DNA from: Anolis sagrei
Taxonomy: Eukaryota; Chordata; Lepidosauria; Squamata; Anolidae
Length of the DNA: 64,000 bases
Assembly (NCBI RefSeq): GCF_037176765.1
Contig: NC_090027.1
Coordinates: 28,214,349 to 28,278,348 of the forward strand
Reading direction: 5' to 3'
Shown in pieces: positions 1-9,860 of this stretch; position 1 is the first letter of the stretch, and every line of letters starts with the position of its first letter. Both the position numbers and the translations under genes were made by a program. Under the pieces are notes generated by a model that did no database searches, was not told the DNA's origin, and saw only the letters and a list, made by a program, of their open reading frames with translations.

Positions 1-44
1 TCCCATCTTTGGATAGCATAGAGAAAGGTTAACACCCCCGTAGT

Positions 45-331
45 CAGGCATGTAGCCGGGGGGGGGGGGGGGATTAGGGGGCTTCAGCCCCCCCCCCCCC
101 AATTCTCATGGTGGTCTGCGAAAAGGCCTTACTGGTACATTATTTAAACTGTTATGTTTATTCATATCATGATCTGATGACCATGCTCAATACATCCCAT
201 ATGCATGGGGGTATTGGGGTAACAATACAAAAGGTTTGCTAGGGTAGACCCTCTTTCACTCAGACTCAGCCCCCCCTCCCCCCCCCGAATCAAACTCAGC
301 CCCCCGAATCAAAATCCTGGCTACGGGCCTG
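45..331. mobile_element. Non-autonomous hAT element, G-run family, short copy
   Basis: The ends match in inverted orientation: CAGGCATGTAGCC at the left and, read inward from the right, CAGGCCCGTAGCC. They are flanked by near-identical 8-bp direct repeats (cccgtagt at 37-44, cctatagt at 332-339), as expected for hAT transposition. Long G or C runs lie just inside both ends. No transposase frame is seen. The element at 40607-41100 has the same ends and belongs to the same family. Confidence 0.72.
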
Positions 332-1170
332 CCTATAGTGTTTGTGTTGCTGTTGGTGCCCCCGCTCAGAAGATTTCACCTCATTTTCTGTCCCTGTGAT
401 CATTGGATTTTGAAAAATTTGGCTCATTGTGGAAACAAGGATTGCTGAGAAAGCTTCAGTTGAGATACATTTTCCCTATGATAACTATTTCAGGATTGAA
501 TTTCCTTTCCTTTTGAGGGGTAGATTTATCTAACTTCCCGTTGTCTCACCCCGATCTTAACTATGAGTTGTTTGTAAGTCAGATGTTTATAACTCAAGGA
601 CTGCCTGTAGTATCATCCTGTCTGTTAAAGAAGTAATACACAGGAACATATCCACTTTACTAACTGAAGTATACTGGTGTTTGTTTTCCCTCATTGTTCT
701 ATGAGACAGTATTTGAGAAGGCAGCATGTGTACTTGTTAATTTTGGATAGTCTTCTAATTAACAAAACATTTTACCATAAGGTCATGATACACCATTATA
801 ATAATTGCTGCTCAATAATCAATCGATCTGTTAATCATTCTCAATACCAAAATCTCCTTTTTTCTAATTACTCAAGTGATATAAACCTTTTAGAAATAGA
901 AAACTATCAGACCTGATTCATTTGATTGAAAATTCTAGAAAATCTGCATTGAATGTATCATTCCAATAAATATAAACACATGTGTTTATACATCCAGTGA
1001 ATATAACACGATGTCCAGCATCCAGGAAATTGCCTGCTATGTAACTAACTCTGGTTAGGTCAAGACTACTTTGGCATCCAAACCATAAGATTCTTCTGTG
1101 CAAAAATTAAGAATACAATCCAGATTTTGGCCAAATAACAATTATTTCAAAAAGTAAGAACTTGAATCTG
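332..1170. other. Region downstream of KCNJ1; probable 3' UTR and flank
   Basis: This AT-rich stretch lies directly after the KCNJ1 stop codon in the minus-strand sense. It holds no recognisable gene or repeat. Part of it is probably the KCNJ1 3' UTR. I found no minus-strand AATAAA in it that I could confidently call the polyadenylation signal, so the transcript end is open. Confidence 0.4.
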
Positions 1171-2303
1171 TTACATTTTTGTGTCACTGGTTTCATTGAT
1201 TTCTTGCAACATAAAGCCATGATTAACGTATCCCATCTTCGCTTTGGCTTTCGCATCTTTCTCATTGTAGAGGCAAAAGGCACAGTGTGGTGTTTCTACC
1301 GGCACAGGTTTGCCAAAGTTGTGGAAATCCACCCTATACTTCCCTTCTTTGGTCTTGGAAACAATGGGGGCAAAACGGTAGCCCCATAGCACCTCTTCAG
1401 CAATATATGATGTCCTCACTTGGCATGTTGCACTGGTAGATTCCACTGTCCCATCTAGAAATACCACCAGCTCAAAGTCATGCTGATGGATGGTGTCTGC
1501 TGTCATGTCAAAGAAGGGACTATGCTTGTCGATGATATGGTAAATTGTCAAGGGACAGATGAAAAACAGGTTCTCATTACCAGTATCAACAACAAAGTCT
1601 GTGTTGACTTGATCCAGGATTATAGTCTCTCCTTCGGGTGTGATGGTGGTTTTCAAGAGTTTTCCATAGATGTGACTCCCAATCAGAAGACTTTTTCTGA
1701 GATTGGCCACTCTAATGAGGAGACACAGTTTCCCTGCACGTTTGCTGATGACGGCGTTCTTACTGAATGTTATGGTTTTTGCCCTTTTTTTGGGTCTAGA
1801 GATCTTGGCCAAGATAGCCCCACACATAAAGGAGTTTATGATAACTCCTAGGATAGACTGGAAAATCAAGAGAAAAATCGCAGTGGCACACTGTTCTGTA
1901 ACACACCTGAAGCCATAACCAATTGTGACCTGGGTCTCCAAGGAGAACAAGAAAGCAGAAGTCAAGCCATTGATGTTGTCTACACAGGGAGTGTGGTTCT
2001 TTGAAGGTCTGAACTCTGGCAAGTCGTTGTGCATGTATGCCACTACGTACCACAGGAGGCCAAAGAGGAACCAGCTCCCTAAGAATGCAGAAATGAAGAT
2101 AGTCATTTTGTACCTCCACCGGAGATCCAAGACAGTAGTCCAGATGTCAACCAAGAAGACGAGCCTTGACTGTTCCTCTACATTTCCAAACTCTATGTTG
2201 CACCTTCCATCTTTTGATACAAGCCGTGATCGCCTTCTCTTGTGCCCTGCCATATGACGGGCAAAATTCTTCTGCAAGAATTTAAACATCTCCACAAACC
2301 ACT
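1171..2303 (-). CDS. KCNJ1: ATP-sensitive inward rectifier potassium channel Kir1.1 (ROMK), terminal coding exon
   Basis: Kir1.1 carries potassium across the apical membrane of kidney tubule cells. The translation is near-identical to mammalian ROMK over the core. Numbering from the GTG two codons before the ATG at 2289-2287 (subtract 17 from human ROMK1 numbers): M1 helix about 64-88, pore helix then selectivity filter TIGYG at 124-128, M2 about 138-162. N154 matches the weak-rectification Asn171. R24, K63 and R294 match the Arg41-Lys80-Arg311 pH-gating triad. S27 matches the Ser44 kinase site. NHT at 100-102 is the extracellular glycosylation sequon. The protein ends in the PDZ ligand TKM; the stop is at 1171-1173. 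The frame stays open to a splice acceptor at 2304-2305, so translation may start at the ATG (ROMK2-like) or continue from an upstream exon that I could not find. Human NPNF near the C-terminus reads NHGF here. The host gene looks intact. Confidence 0.97.
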
Positions 2304-2325
2304 CTAGGTAAAAGAGAAATAACAG
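2304..2325 (-). promoter_or_regulatory. Splice acceptor of the KCNJ1 coding exon
   Basis: Read on the minus strand, a pyrimidine-rich run (TTATTTCTCTTTTACC) leads into TAG, followed by AGTGGTTTGTGGAG and the ATG. This is a good vertebrate 3' splice site. Cutting after the AG at 2305-2304 gives an exon starting at 2303; a second AG two bases on (2303-2302) is the alternative. Mammalian KCNJ1 has alternative 5' exons spliced to this position. Confidence 0.75.
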
Positions 2326-2889
2326 AGAGCATACATCAGGAATGCCTGCAGTTATATTTGTGTGTATTTATATTTTACACAAATAGGAGCTTGACCATTC
2401 AGAAAGCATTCCAGTAGCTACATAAAGAAACAAATGCAAAATAGCCCGAGGGAGCATTCCATAGTGGTACTTAGCTCAGGAAGGTACAGAAATGTGAATA
2501 ACATCAACCTCAAGACCCCACTGCAAAGGAGCTAAGTTATGCATTATGATCCACTTTATGCAGAAACAAAGAAAAGTCAAAAGAAGGTCACATAATGGCA
2601 TGCTTTGCTCTCAGTTATTATAGTATATGCTTGAAGATGATGGCAGAGGTGAAGTGCTGGATTATCTCTGATGATAAGCACTGGCAGTGTAAATATTTGA
2701 TCTATGACATGCATTATATCTGTAAGGACCCAATTGGTCATGCAAGCCATCACGTGAGGGCGATGAATGATGCAGGTGATGTGTTGGACTCTGTAATGTT
2801 CTCATAGACTTAGAATGGCCTCTGAGTCATCCCAGAGAGGGGTCCAATGCTTTAATGTAGTGCTGAACCCAAAGAATGGCAACGTGATC
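2326..2889. other. Non-coding stretch upstream of the KCNJ1 coding exon
   Basis: By position this is KCNJ1 intron or 5' flank. I see no recognisable exon or repeat in it. Confidence 0.4.
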
Positions 2890-3165
2890 CTTCAGAACAC
2901 ATGGCAACCTTAAAGACATGGCTGAAGGCCAGGAATGAAACAAATCCGGAACGTCTTATTTGGATCCAGACAGGGATATTACTATTTCATTTACCCAATT
3001 ATTCTGTGTCCTATGTTCCTAGTCAGCTAGTAAAAGCCCTACAGCCATTTTTGTTCTGAACTGACATTATGGCTCAGAGGTATGGAGGGAGGTCTAGTTA
3101 AATGTTAAACAAACATGTGGTCACAGGAAGAGGAGGAAGGTCATTTGCTTCCTTCCCACGTACAG
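2890..3165 (+). repeat. Duplicated segment, copy 1
   Basis: It aligns collinearly with 5226-5480. The best-kept block is aaaagccctacagccatttt and the bases around it, followed by a shared stretch including ggaagaggaggaag / ggaagaggatgaag. Divergence and small gaps make the edges approximate. I do not recognise a transposon family, so it could be a local duplication or an unrecognised repeat. Confidence 0.6.
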
Positions 3166-4017
3166 ACCAAAAGCTCTCCTTTTGTGGCAAACCATTTCTA
3201 TGTTTTAATGTTGGTTTTTTCCTCATGCTTCCCCCCCCCCCATCCCTATTTCAGAACCTTAATGTATAGAAATCCCACCTTTTTGATAATATTATGTTTA
3301 TGCATCAATTTCCATGGTCTCCAAGATGCTGTCATAGCTTTGGAGATTGTTGTGACTCATCAGGGAACATGTTTTTCTGAGAAGCCTTATGTTTACATTT
3401 AGTGTTGAACTAAAGAATTATCAAAGTGGTACAAGCATATTGCAATTAACAAAGCCTCTGACCAAAAGGCTCCTTCTTACAAAGTCTTTTTAATGAATGT
3501 CAAACACCCCACCCATTAGTTAAAAGGATTATTATTATTTTACTGACACAAAAAAACAGTATGTCACAGCAAACGAGATCTATATGCTGGATTTCGTATG
3601 AAAAAAATCACAAGTCGAACACTTCCCAAGTGTCTAGAACTGTGAGATGTATTTTCAAATGATGTGCGCAGATCCAAGTAAGGTGGTCTTTTGCAGTTGA
3701 TAGATGGTGATTTTGTCAACGTTTATTGTATTATTATTATTATTATTGTTATTAGCGTTAGCGTTGGTGTTAGCATTAGCATTAGGAAGATGGTGAAGGA
3801 GAACTGGAGAAACATAGATTTTAATGCTGGATTCCAGCAGTGTGTCTGAAATTTAAAAATATATATAATACAGCTTCAGTTGGGAATAAATGGGATTATA
3901 TTCTAATGAATACTACTATTGTCATGTGTATCTACCAAGACAAGCAAGGTAAGAAGCAGCAACCCCCAGAATTTCTTACTTAGCATTAACAGAAAGCAAA
4001 AAGAGAGAAAATGACAT
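3166..4017. other. Non-coding stretch with short ATT repeats
   Basis: No gene or mobile element is recognised. It holds a C run at 3231-3241 and imperfect ATT/GTT triplets around 3728-3785. Confidence 0.4.
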
Positions 4018-4190
4018 ATTGCAGTGGTTTCAGCCCATGACTCTGGGAGCCCAGGGTTAATGCACTTCGGGCAAGTCACATACTCTCAGCCTCATAGGAA
4101 GGCAAATCCTCCTTGAACAACTCTTACCCAGAATAGTTCACCTTAGGATTCCTAAAAGGTCCCAAATGTCTTTGCTTAGTTATGTGAGAT
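4018..4190 (+). mobile_element. Sauria-type SINE fragment
   Basis: The order matches the better copy at 5575-5797: a tRNA-like segment (gtggtttcagcccatgactc), then the conserved body gggcaagtcacatactctcagcc and an A-poor tail. The copy is old and its 5' end is incomplete. Confidence 0.5.
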
Positions 4191-4215
4191 TTCTCTAACC
4201 TAGTTGTTTTATTTC

Positions 4216-4234
4216 ACACACACACACACACACA
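4216..4234. repeat. (CA)n microsatellite
   Basis: A short run of CA dinucleotides directly abuts the left end of the mariner element. Confidence 0.8.
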
Positions 4235-4240
4235 CGTGCG

Positions 4241-5042
4241 TGAGGGTTGAATGAAAAGTAATGCCTCCACCTTCATTACTTGAGTTTGGATGGGAATATT
4301 TTAATAAATCAAACGCAGAAATAATCCTTCGAATGTGCTCTTTAACTACTACTACTATTCACTTTCCCATATAACCTCCAGACAATTGCATACATTTCTG
4401 CCAATGATGAACAAGCTTTCTGAAGCTGTCACAGAAGAAGTCAACACTCTGTTTCCGCAACCAGCGTCTCACAGTTCTCTCATCCTGGGTACCCATCGTG
4501 CACAGATCTTCTGATAGCCAAGCAAAGCAATAATGTGACCCACACATTCTTGTGAGATGCCGACTATGCTTGAAATTTCTCTCTGAGTGATATGACGATA
4601 ATCCTGAATCAATCTCTAATTCTTTTGCTTGTGAAACTCGGTGGTTGCTGTCACAGGACGTCCAACTCTTTCTTTGTCACGCAAATCAGATGTTCCCACC
4701 TCAACATCTTTAAACTTACTCACCCAAGAATGCACAGGACTCACATCAACACAATCACCATAAACAGCTTGCATTCTCTGATGAATCCCCTTTGGGGCGA
4801 CACCTTCTGCTGTCAAGAATTCAATGACTGCATGTTACTTAAGTCACATTGACCGACCATCTGTGCAGGATTCCATACTTTGCACTTTAACAACACAACC
4901 ATTCAATGCTAAGACTTCCCACCAAAATGGAACTGTAGAGGAGACTCTACTGAACAAGCCAGTTCCTGCTGCATACCAGTACTGTCATCTGTTGAGGAGT
5001 TATGAAGGTGAAGGCATTATTTTTCATTCAACCCAACCCTCG
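4241..5042 (-). mobile_element. Decayed Tc1/mariner element with transposase remnants
   Basis: The ends are inverted repeats around the core GGGTTGAATGAAAAGTAATGCC; the right end is followed by TA. Two minus-strand frames encode mariner transposase pieces. The N-terminal part at 4816-4616 begins MTAEGVAPKGIHQRMQAVYG and carries the HTH-region motif SDLRDKERVGRPVTAT. The C-terminal part at 4547-4359 has WLRKQSVDFFCDSFRKLVHHW followed by a cysteine, as in SETMAR-like C-termini. At about 800 bp it is well short of the usual 1.3 kb, so the central catalytic region is largely deleted and the gene is dead. Confidence 0.82.
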
Positions 5043-5225
5043 TACATGTACACATAAACATATTGAATTGCTCTATTTATTTATTTTTTTGCAATATAGG
5101 AACCCATCCCAATTTTTCCACGCTATTCCTGCAACTGCTGCCACATTTCCGGTTGGAGAAACCATTCCCCTAGGAACAGGTACACTTAATAAGCTGTCTT
5201 TGGAGCAAATTGGTTAGAATTTAGA

Positions 5226-5480
5226 GTCACCTGAAACATGCAGCTAAAGCCCAGGAGAGAAACAGGTCCAGAATTTATTATTTGACTGCACATCAGAGTA
5301 TTACTTTTTAAGTTGCCCAGTTATGCAGCTTTTCGTGTTCCTTGTCAGCTAGGAAAAGCCCTACAGCCATTTTTGTTCTGACCTTATGCTACTGCTGAGG
5401 ACTAAGGTGAGAGGGTCCAGTTAAACTTTAAACAGGTATGTGGCCATAGGAAGAGGATGAAGCCTATTTCCCACCCTACA
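5226..5480 (+). repeat. Duplicated segment, copy 2
   Basis: Diverged direct copy of 2890-3165, beginning around gtcacctgaaacatgcagc. It follows the mariner right end after about 180 bp. Confidence 0.6.
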
Positions 5481-5574
5481 AAAAAAGAGAATGTGTCTCA
5501 CAAGCAATTCTAGGGGGACAGCAGCAGCTCACAAGTGCTTGAACCATGAAATGCACAAATGGCTGCACGTTTTA

Positions 5575-5797
5575 GGGAGAGAGCCAGCATGGTGCGGTGG
5601 TTTCAGTGTGATACAAACTCTGAATTCCCACTCAGCCGTGAAAACCCACTGGGTGACTTTCGGCATGTCACATTCTCTCATCCTCAGAGATAGGTAAAGG
5701 CACTCCCCCCAAACATAAAAAAATATTGACAAGAAAACCCAGAGATGTTCTTCTCAGAGCCACCTTAAGTCAAAAGTGATTTGGAAGCACACAACAA
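5575..5797 (+). mobile_element. Sauria-type tRNA-derived SINE
   Basis: The unit runs from agccagcatggtgcggtggt (tRNA-like A-box region) through the body tgaaaacccactgggtgac to a 3' end resembling the RTE/BovB tail (agtgatttggaagcacacaac). Sauria SINEs are known to share their tail with BovB LINEs, which move them. No protein is encoded. Confidence 0.75.
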
Positions 5798-5984
5798 TGA
5801 TGCCGGAAGGTTGCTAGCTGTGATAAGTAAGGATCTAGAGAGGTTTTGACGATTTAATGTTTGGGTCGTTGAACAATTTGTGCCACAGCAGAGTGGTATT
5901 CAATTTGCAACTTTTGCGGAGAGAAATCTAGCAGCCTTGACACCTGCTTTTCAGCTGGACTGGATGGATCTTTAACTGGATGGG

Positions 5985-6310
5985 TGGATGGGTCAGAGGT
6001 TTAGCACTGCTGGTAAATCCTCAGCAACTATAAGATCTATCAACTGAAAGGTTGCAAGTTCAAAGCCCTGGGTCGGCATGAGCAGGATGGTCAGCCCTGC
6101 TCACTGTTTACCTAAACAGTTCGAAAACAGCTTTAGCTGTAATTAGAAAAATTAGGTACCGCTAAAAGCGGGGGAGGTGTCTTACAATGTCATAAAGAAA
6201 AAGATTAGAAAATGCTAGAATGAGGAAGTCCTGATGGCTCTTTGTCATAGAGGATGGAGTGACAGCACCTCCTGTGGACTCGAGCCCAACCGTCCATGGC
6301 ATCAAAACAA
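5985..6310 (+). mobile_element. tRNA-derived SINE, second family
   Basis: A B-box-like stretch (ggttgcaagttcaaagcc) is followed by a body with taggtaccgctaaaagcggg and a tail with caggaagtcctgatggctc-like sequence (aggaagtcctgatggctctt) ending in caaaacaacacc. It directly adjoins the CR1 that follows. The family name is uncertain. Confidence 0.6.
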
Positions 6311-6612
6311 CACCAAGAATCATAGAGTTGGAAGAGACCTCATGGGCCATCCAGTCCAACCCCCTGCCAAGAAGCAGGAATATTGCATTCAAAGCACCCC
6401 TGACAGATGGCCATTCAGCCTCTGTTTAAAAGCTTCCAAAGAAGGAGCCTCCACCACACTCCGGGGCAGAGAGTTCCACTGCTGAACGGCTCTCACAGTC
6501 AGGAAGTTCTTCCTAATGTTCAGATGGAATCTCCTTTCTTGTAGTTTGAAGCCATTGCTCCGCATCCTAGTCTCCAGGGCAGCAGAAAACAAGCTTGCTC
6601 CCTCCTCCCTGT
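6311..6612 (-). mobile_element. CR1 LINE, 3' end
   Basis: The left edge is the CR1 3' terminus (agaatcatagagttggaaga on plus). The minus frame 6592-6389 encodes the CR1 ORF2 C-terminus, including NNGFKLQER-like sequence and AVQQWNSLPRSVVEAPSLEA. It is strongly 5'-truncated, as is usual for CR1. Confidence 0.9.
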
Positions 6613-6890
6613 GACTTCCTCCTTCTGTGCTGTCTGTCTATGTACTGTCTATACAAATGGCACTGGACGTTTGCCGTGTATGTGTACTTGTGATCCGCCC
6701 TGAGTCCCCTTTGGAGTGAGAAGGGCAGAATATAAATAAAGTGTTGTTGTTGTTGTTGTTGATCCAGAAGAATGCCTGGTATTTCTTGGGGAAAGTATAT
6801 ATATCTTGTGAGCTGCTCTGAGTCCCCTTCGGGGTGAGAAGGGCGGCATATAAATGTCATAAATAAATAAATAAATAAATAATATATCAA
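6613..6890 (+). mobile_element. Two L2-type 3' tails with (GTT)n and (AAAT)n
   Basis: Both pieces carry the L2-like terminal signature ctgagtcccctttggagtga / ctgagtccccttcggggtga, then gaagggc, then a simple tail: GTT repeats at 6742-6760 and AAAT repeats at 6863-6882. They are short, non-coding 3' ends or SINEs using an L2 tail. Confidence 0.7.
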
Positions 6891-7671
6891 GTGTCCTTCA
6901 ACTAGCAATAATTGCTGAATGACAAACTGTCCCGTTTCCCCATCTTCCCTTTCAATGCAGAGTCACAACAGAGGGTTTGAGATGTCTTCCTTCGGTATGC
7001 TATCCATGGAGCAGAACGACAGGATGGAGTTTTTCACTCAACTCTGGATAAGGATGTCATTGCAGAATATTCTTTTCATGTAACAACTCCTTGCAAATGA
7101 AAAACAAGCAGAAGAGGGAGAGGAAACTAATTTTAGCCTAGGCTTACACTACCCTTTACTAGTGTTCTGCTTGCAGGGATTTGTATTTGTGTTGTCCTTC
7201 TAGAGGAAATCTTTGATCTCTTAGAGCAAGACTGATAAAGTAACGTGGCAAATCCCATCCATTGTGACATCAAGCCTGAATCTTTTATGACTAAATCCAA
7301 CACATAATGCTTCTGCTCCTCCAGTGTATTATCAGGAGACAGAATGCTATCAGTTGACAGAAACACTGGCAAAGACAGAAAGGGATTAGCAACATTGCTG
7401 TTGAAAATACAAACACCCTTCTTCTCTCTTTCAGAAAATATAGCTATTATAGGGGCAAAAATTAGATATGTTTCTTACTTCACATCAGTAGGATTTGAAT
7501 AAATTCAAAACCTTCTTAAGATTAGCATTACAGTTTATATGTGATGTTTTCGGTCCTCTTTTGAGAAAGAGGTTGTGTAACTCATGTTATATAATCTTGG
7601 TAAAGATTATTGTTCATTTTCAGCCAGCAAACAGTAACCCACACGTGTCATATTTCATTTTCTATAAAAGA
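6891..7671. other. Non-coding stretch, nothing recognised
   Basis: No coding pattern or known repeat is apparent. Confidence 0.4.
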
Positions 7672-7972
7672 TAAAGGTTTTCCCTTGATATTAAGTCTAC
7701 CCTCTGGGGGGTGGTGCTCATCTATTTCTAAACCCAAGAGCCAGCATTGTCCATGGACGTCTCCAAGGTCATGTGGCCAGCATGACTGCATGGAGTGCCA
7801 TTACTTTCCCGCCGAAGTGATACCTATTGATCTACTCACATTTGCATGTTTTTGAACTGCTAGGTTGGCAGAAGCTGGGGCTAGCAATGGGAGCTCACCC
7901 TGTCCTGCAGATTCGAACTGCAGCCCTTCCAGTCAGCAAGTTCTGCAGCTTAGCAGTTTAACCTCCTTCGCC
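7672..7972 (-). mobile_element. tRNA-derived SINE (RTE-like tail), minus strand
   Basis: On the minus strand it begins with a tRNA-like promoter whose B box reads GTTCGAATC-like (plus: gattcgaactgc). The diagnostic body follows (plus: ctattgatctactcacattt). It ends with the tail that reads aaaggttttcccttgatatt on plus. The family also occurs at 37655, 54500, 56490 and 62539. Confidence 0.8.
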
Positions 7973-8372
7973 ATCATGGAGGGGATTTTCTGAGATATCT
8001 ATTAATTGCTTGGATAGAAGGGGGCACAAAGTGTCTCACTGACCTTGCAATTCATTGGTTTTAAAGGAGTGCCCCTTGGCATCTTCTCTCTTTCAAATAA
8101 TTAGTGTTTAGCTAAATGTCACCCATTATCACTTCTCTATAAAAATAAATCCGTTTATTAGGATTGTTTGATATATTTTTTTTAAAAAAAGGGTTCAAAA
8201 TTCGTTTTGGATGTAGAGTGTGCTGGTGGTTTGATTCTAAAGTCAATTATGATTTTCACAGAAAAAAATTGTTCAAAACTTTTGGAAACTTCAGAGACTT
8301 CTGAATCCTTCCTTAATGGTTTGATAGTGTTATTTCCTGTTTCACTGGGTTGTCTTTACTTGAAAGTAGTTG

Positions 8373-8610
8373 TTTTACTCCAGAAGCCGGGGGGGGGGGG
8401 GGAGCAAAGGGAGGAAATTCATCCACTCTGGTTTAAAATGGCTTCCCAGGCTTGAGACACAGGGGGGGGGGGAGGAAAGGGAGGAAATTCATCCACACTG
8501 GTTTAAAAGGCTTCTCTGGCTTAAGACACAAGCAGGGGGAGGAAAGGGACAAAATTCATACACACTGGTTTAAAAGGCTTCTCTGGCTTGAGCTGAGGCC
8601 GGGGATCAGA
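8373..8610 (+). repeat. Three-copy minisatellite, about 70-bp unit, with G runs
   Basis: The block containing gaggaaattcatccacactg and ctggtttaaaaggcttctct recurs at about 8411, 8481 and 8548, so the period is 70 then 67 bp. The first two units start with long G runs (about 8389-8402 and 8462-8472). Translations of it are open only because the unit is short and repeated. Confidence 0.85.
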
Positions 8611-9121
8611 AGTGGGGAAAAGCTGAATCATTTTGGACTCACTTACTACTTTGTAACAAAAATGGCAGGAAAAGCTTCAGAAGGGCAAAGGGACTTCCAG
8701 TTTCCTTAAAAACTTAAAAACTTCTTCAAAAAGCAAATCTTTCCGAATTTATTCCGAATTAAGAAGATTCCGATCGAACCTAACCATGCCGACTGTATAT
8801 CCTTTGCTCATATATGGAGCAGGAATTCCCTATTTGTGTCCTTTGACATACCAACTTGCTTGATAAGGATATGCAAGAAAATGCCTTATTTTATGCCTGA
8901 CTATTGGTCAGTTAGCTGACTATTGCTTATAATTAAAGCTGGAAATTTTCCAGCATATTCTACTGTGATGGGTTCTCTCCACAGGGAGTGTTGGAACCAC
9001 TTCAGACTTTGATATTTAATAGGCACAATCAAGTATGCTGCTATCTTTTTCCAGTAACTGTAGGCAGAAAAAATGAAATACTCAGATTATAGGATGGCTT
9101 TACAACAGCTCATGTGAAAAG
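8611..9121. other. Non-coding stretch, nothing recognised
   Basis: It holds direct repeats of aacttaaaaactt and ttccgaatt near 8707-8770. No gene is seen. Confidence 0.4.
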
Positions 9122-9129
9122 ATCTAGAA

Positions 9130-9852
9130 CAGTGGTTCTCAACCTTCCTAATGCCGTGAGCCCTCAGTACAGGTCCTCATGTTGTGGTGACCCCCAACCA
9201 TAACGTTATTTTCATTGCTACTTTATAACTGTAATTTTGCTACTGTTATGAATCGTAATGTAAATATCTGATATGCAGGATGTATTTTCAGTCACTGGAC
9301 CAAATTTGGCACAAATACCCGATACGCCCAAATGTGAATACTGGTGGGGTTGGAGGTGATTGATTTTGTCATTTGGTAATGCTGGAGTTGCTAGGATTTA
9401 TAGTTCACCTAAAATCAAAGAGCCTTCTGAACTCCACCAATGATGGAACTGAATCAAACTTGGCACACAGAATTCTCATGACCAAGAGAAAATACTGGGA
9501 AGGTCTGATGGACATTGACTTTGGGTTTTTGGAGTTGTAGTTCACCTACATCCAGAGAACACTGTGGACTCAAACAATGATGGATCTGGATCAAACTTGG
9601 CACAAATACTCAATATGCCCAAATGTGAACACTGGTAGAGTTTGGAGAAAATAGACCTTGCCATTTGGGAACTGTAGTTATTGGGATTTATAGTTCACCC
9701 TCAATGAAATAGCATTCTGAACCCCACTGATAGAACTGGACCAAACTTTCCACACAAAACCCCCATGACCAAAAGAAAATACTATGTTTTCTGATGCTCT
9801 TTGGCGACCCCTCTGACACCCCCTCATGACCCCCACAGGTTGAGAAACACTG
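9130..9852. mobile_element. SPIN-like hAT element with Helitron-like core
   Basis: The terminal repeats are CAGTGGTTCTCAACCTTCC at the left and CAGTGTTTCTCAACCTG read inward from the right. The 8-bp flanks are atctagaa and atctagga (7 of 8). The outer 150 bp, with cataacgttattttcattgc and gttatgaatcgtaatgtaaa, match the SPIN (SPACE INVADERS) hAT group known from tetrapods including Anolis. The core (about 9290-9790) instead matches the 290-bp unit of the Helitron at 20782. No transposase is encoded. Confidence 0.85.
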
Positions 9853-9860
9853 ATCTAGGA

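Noticed and set aside
1480-2257. Plus-strand and other-frame openings across KCNJ1
   Set aside because: They are antisense or shifted shadows of the strongly conserved KCNJ1 exon.
8373-8610. CRISPR-like array
   Set aside because: Units are contiguous and diverged with no unique spacers, and the DNA is vertebrate.
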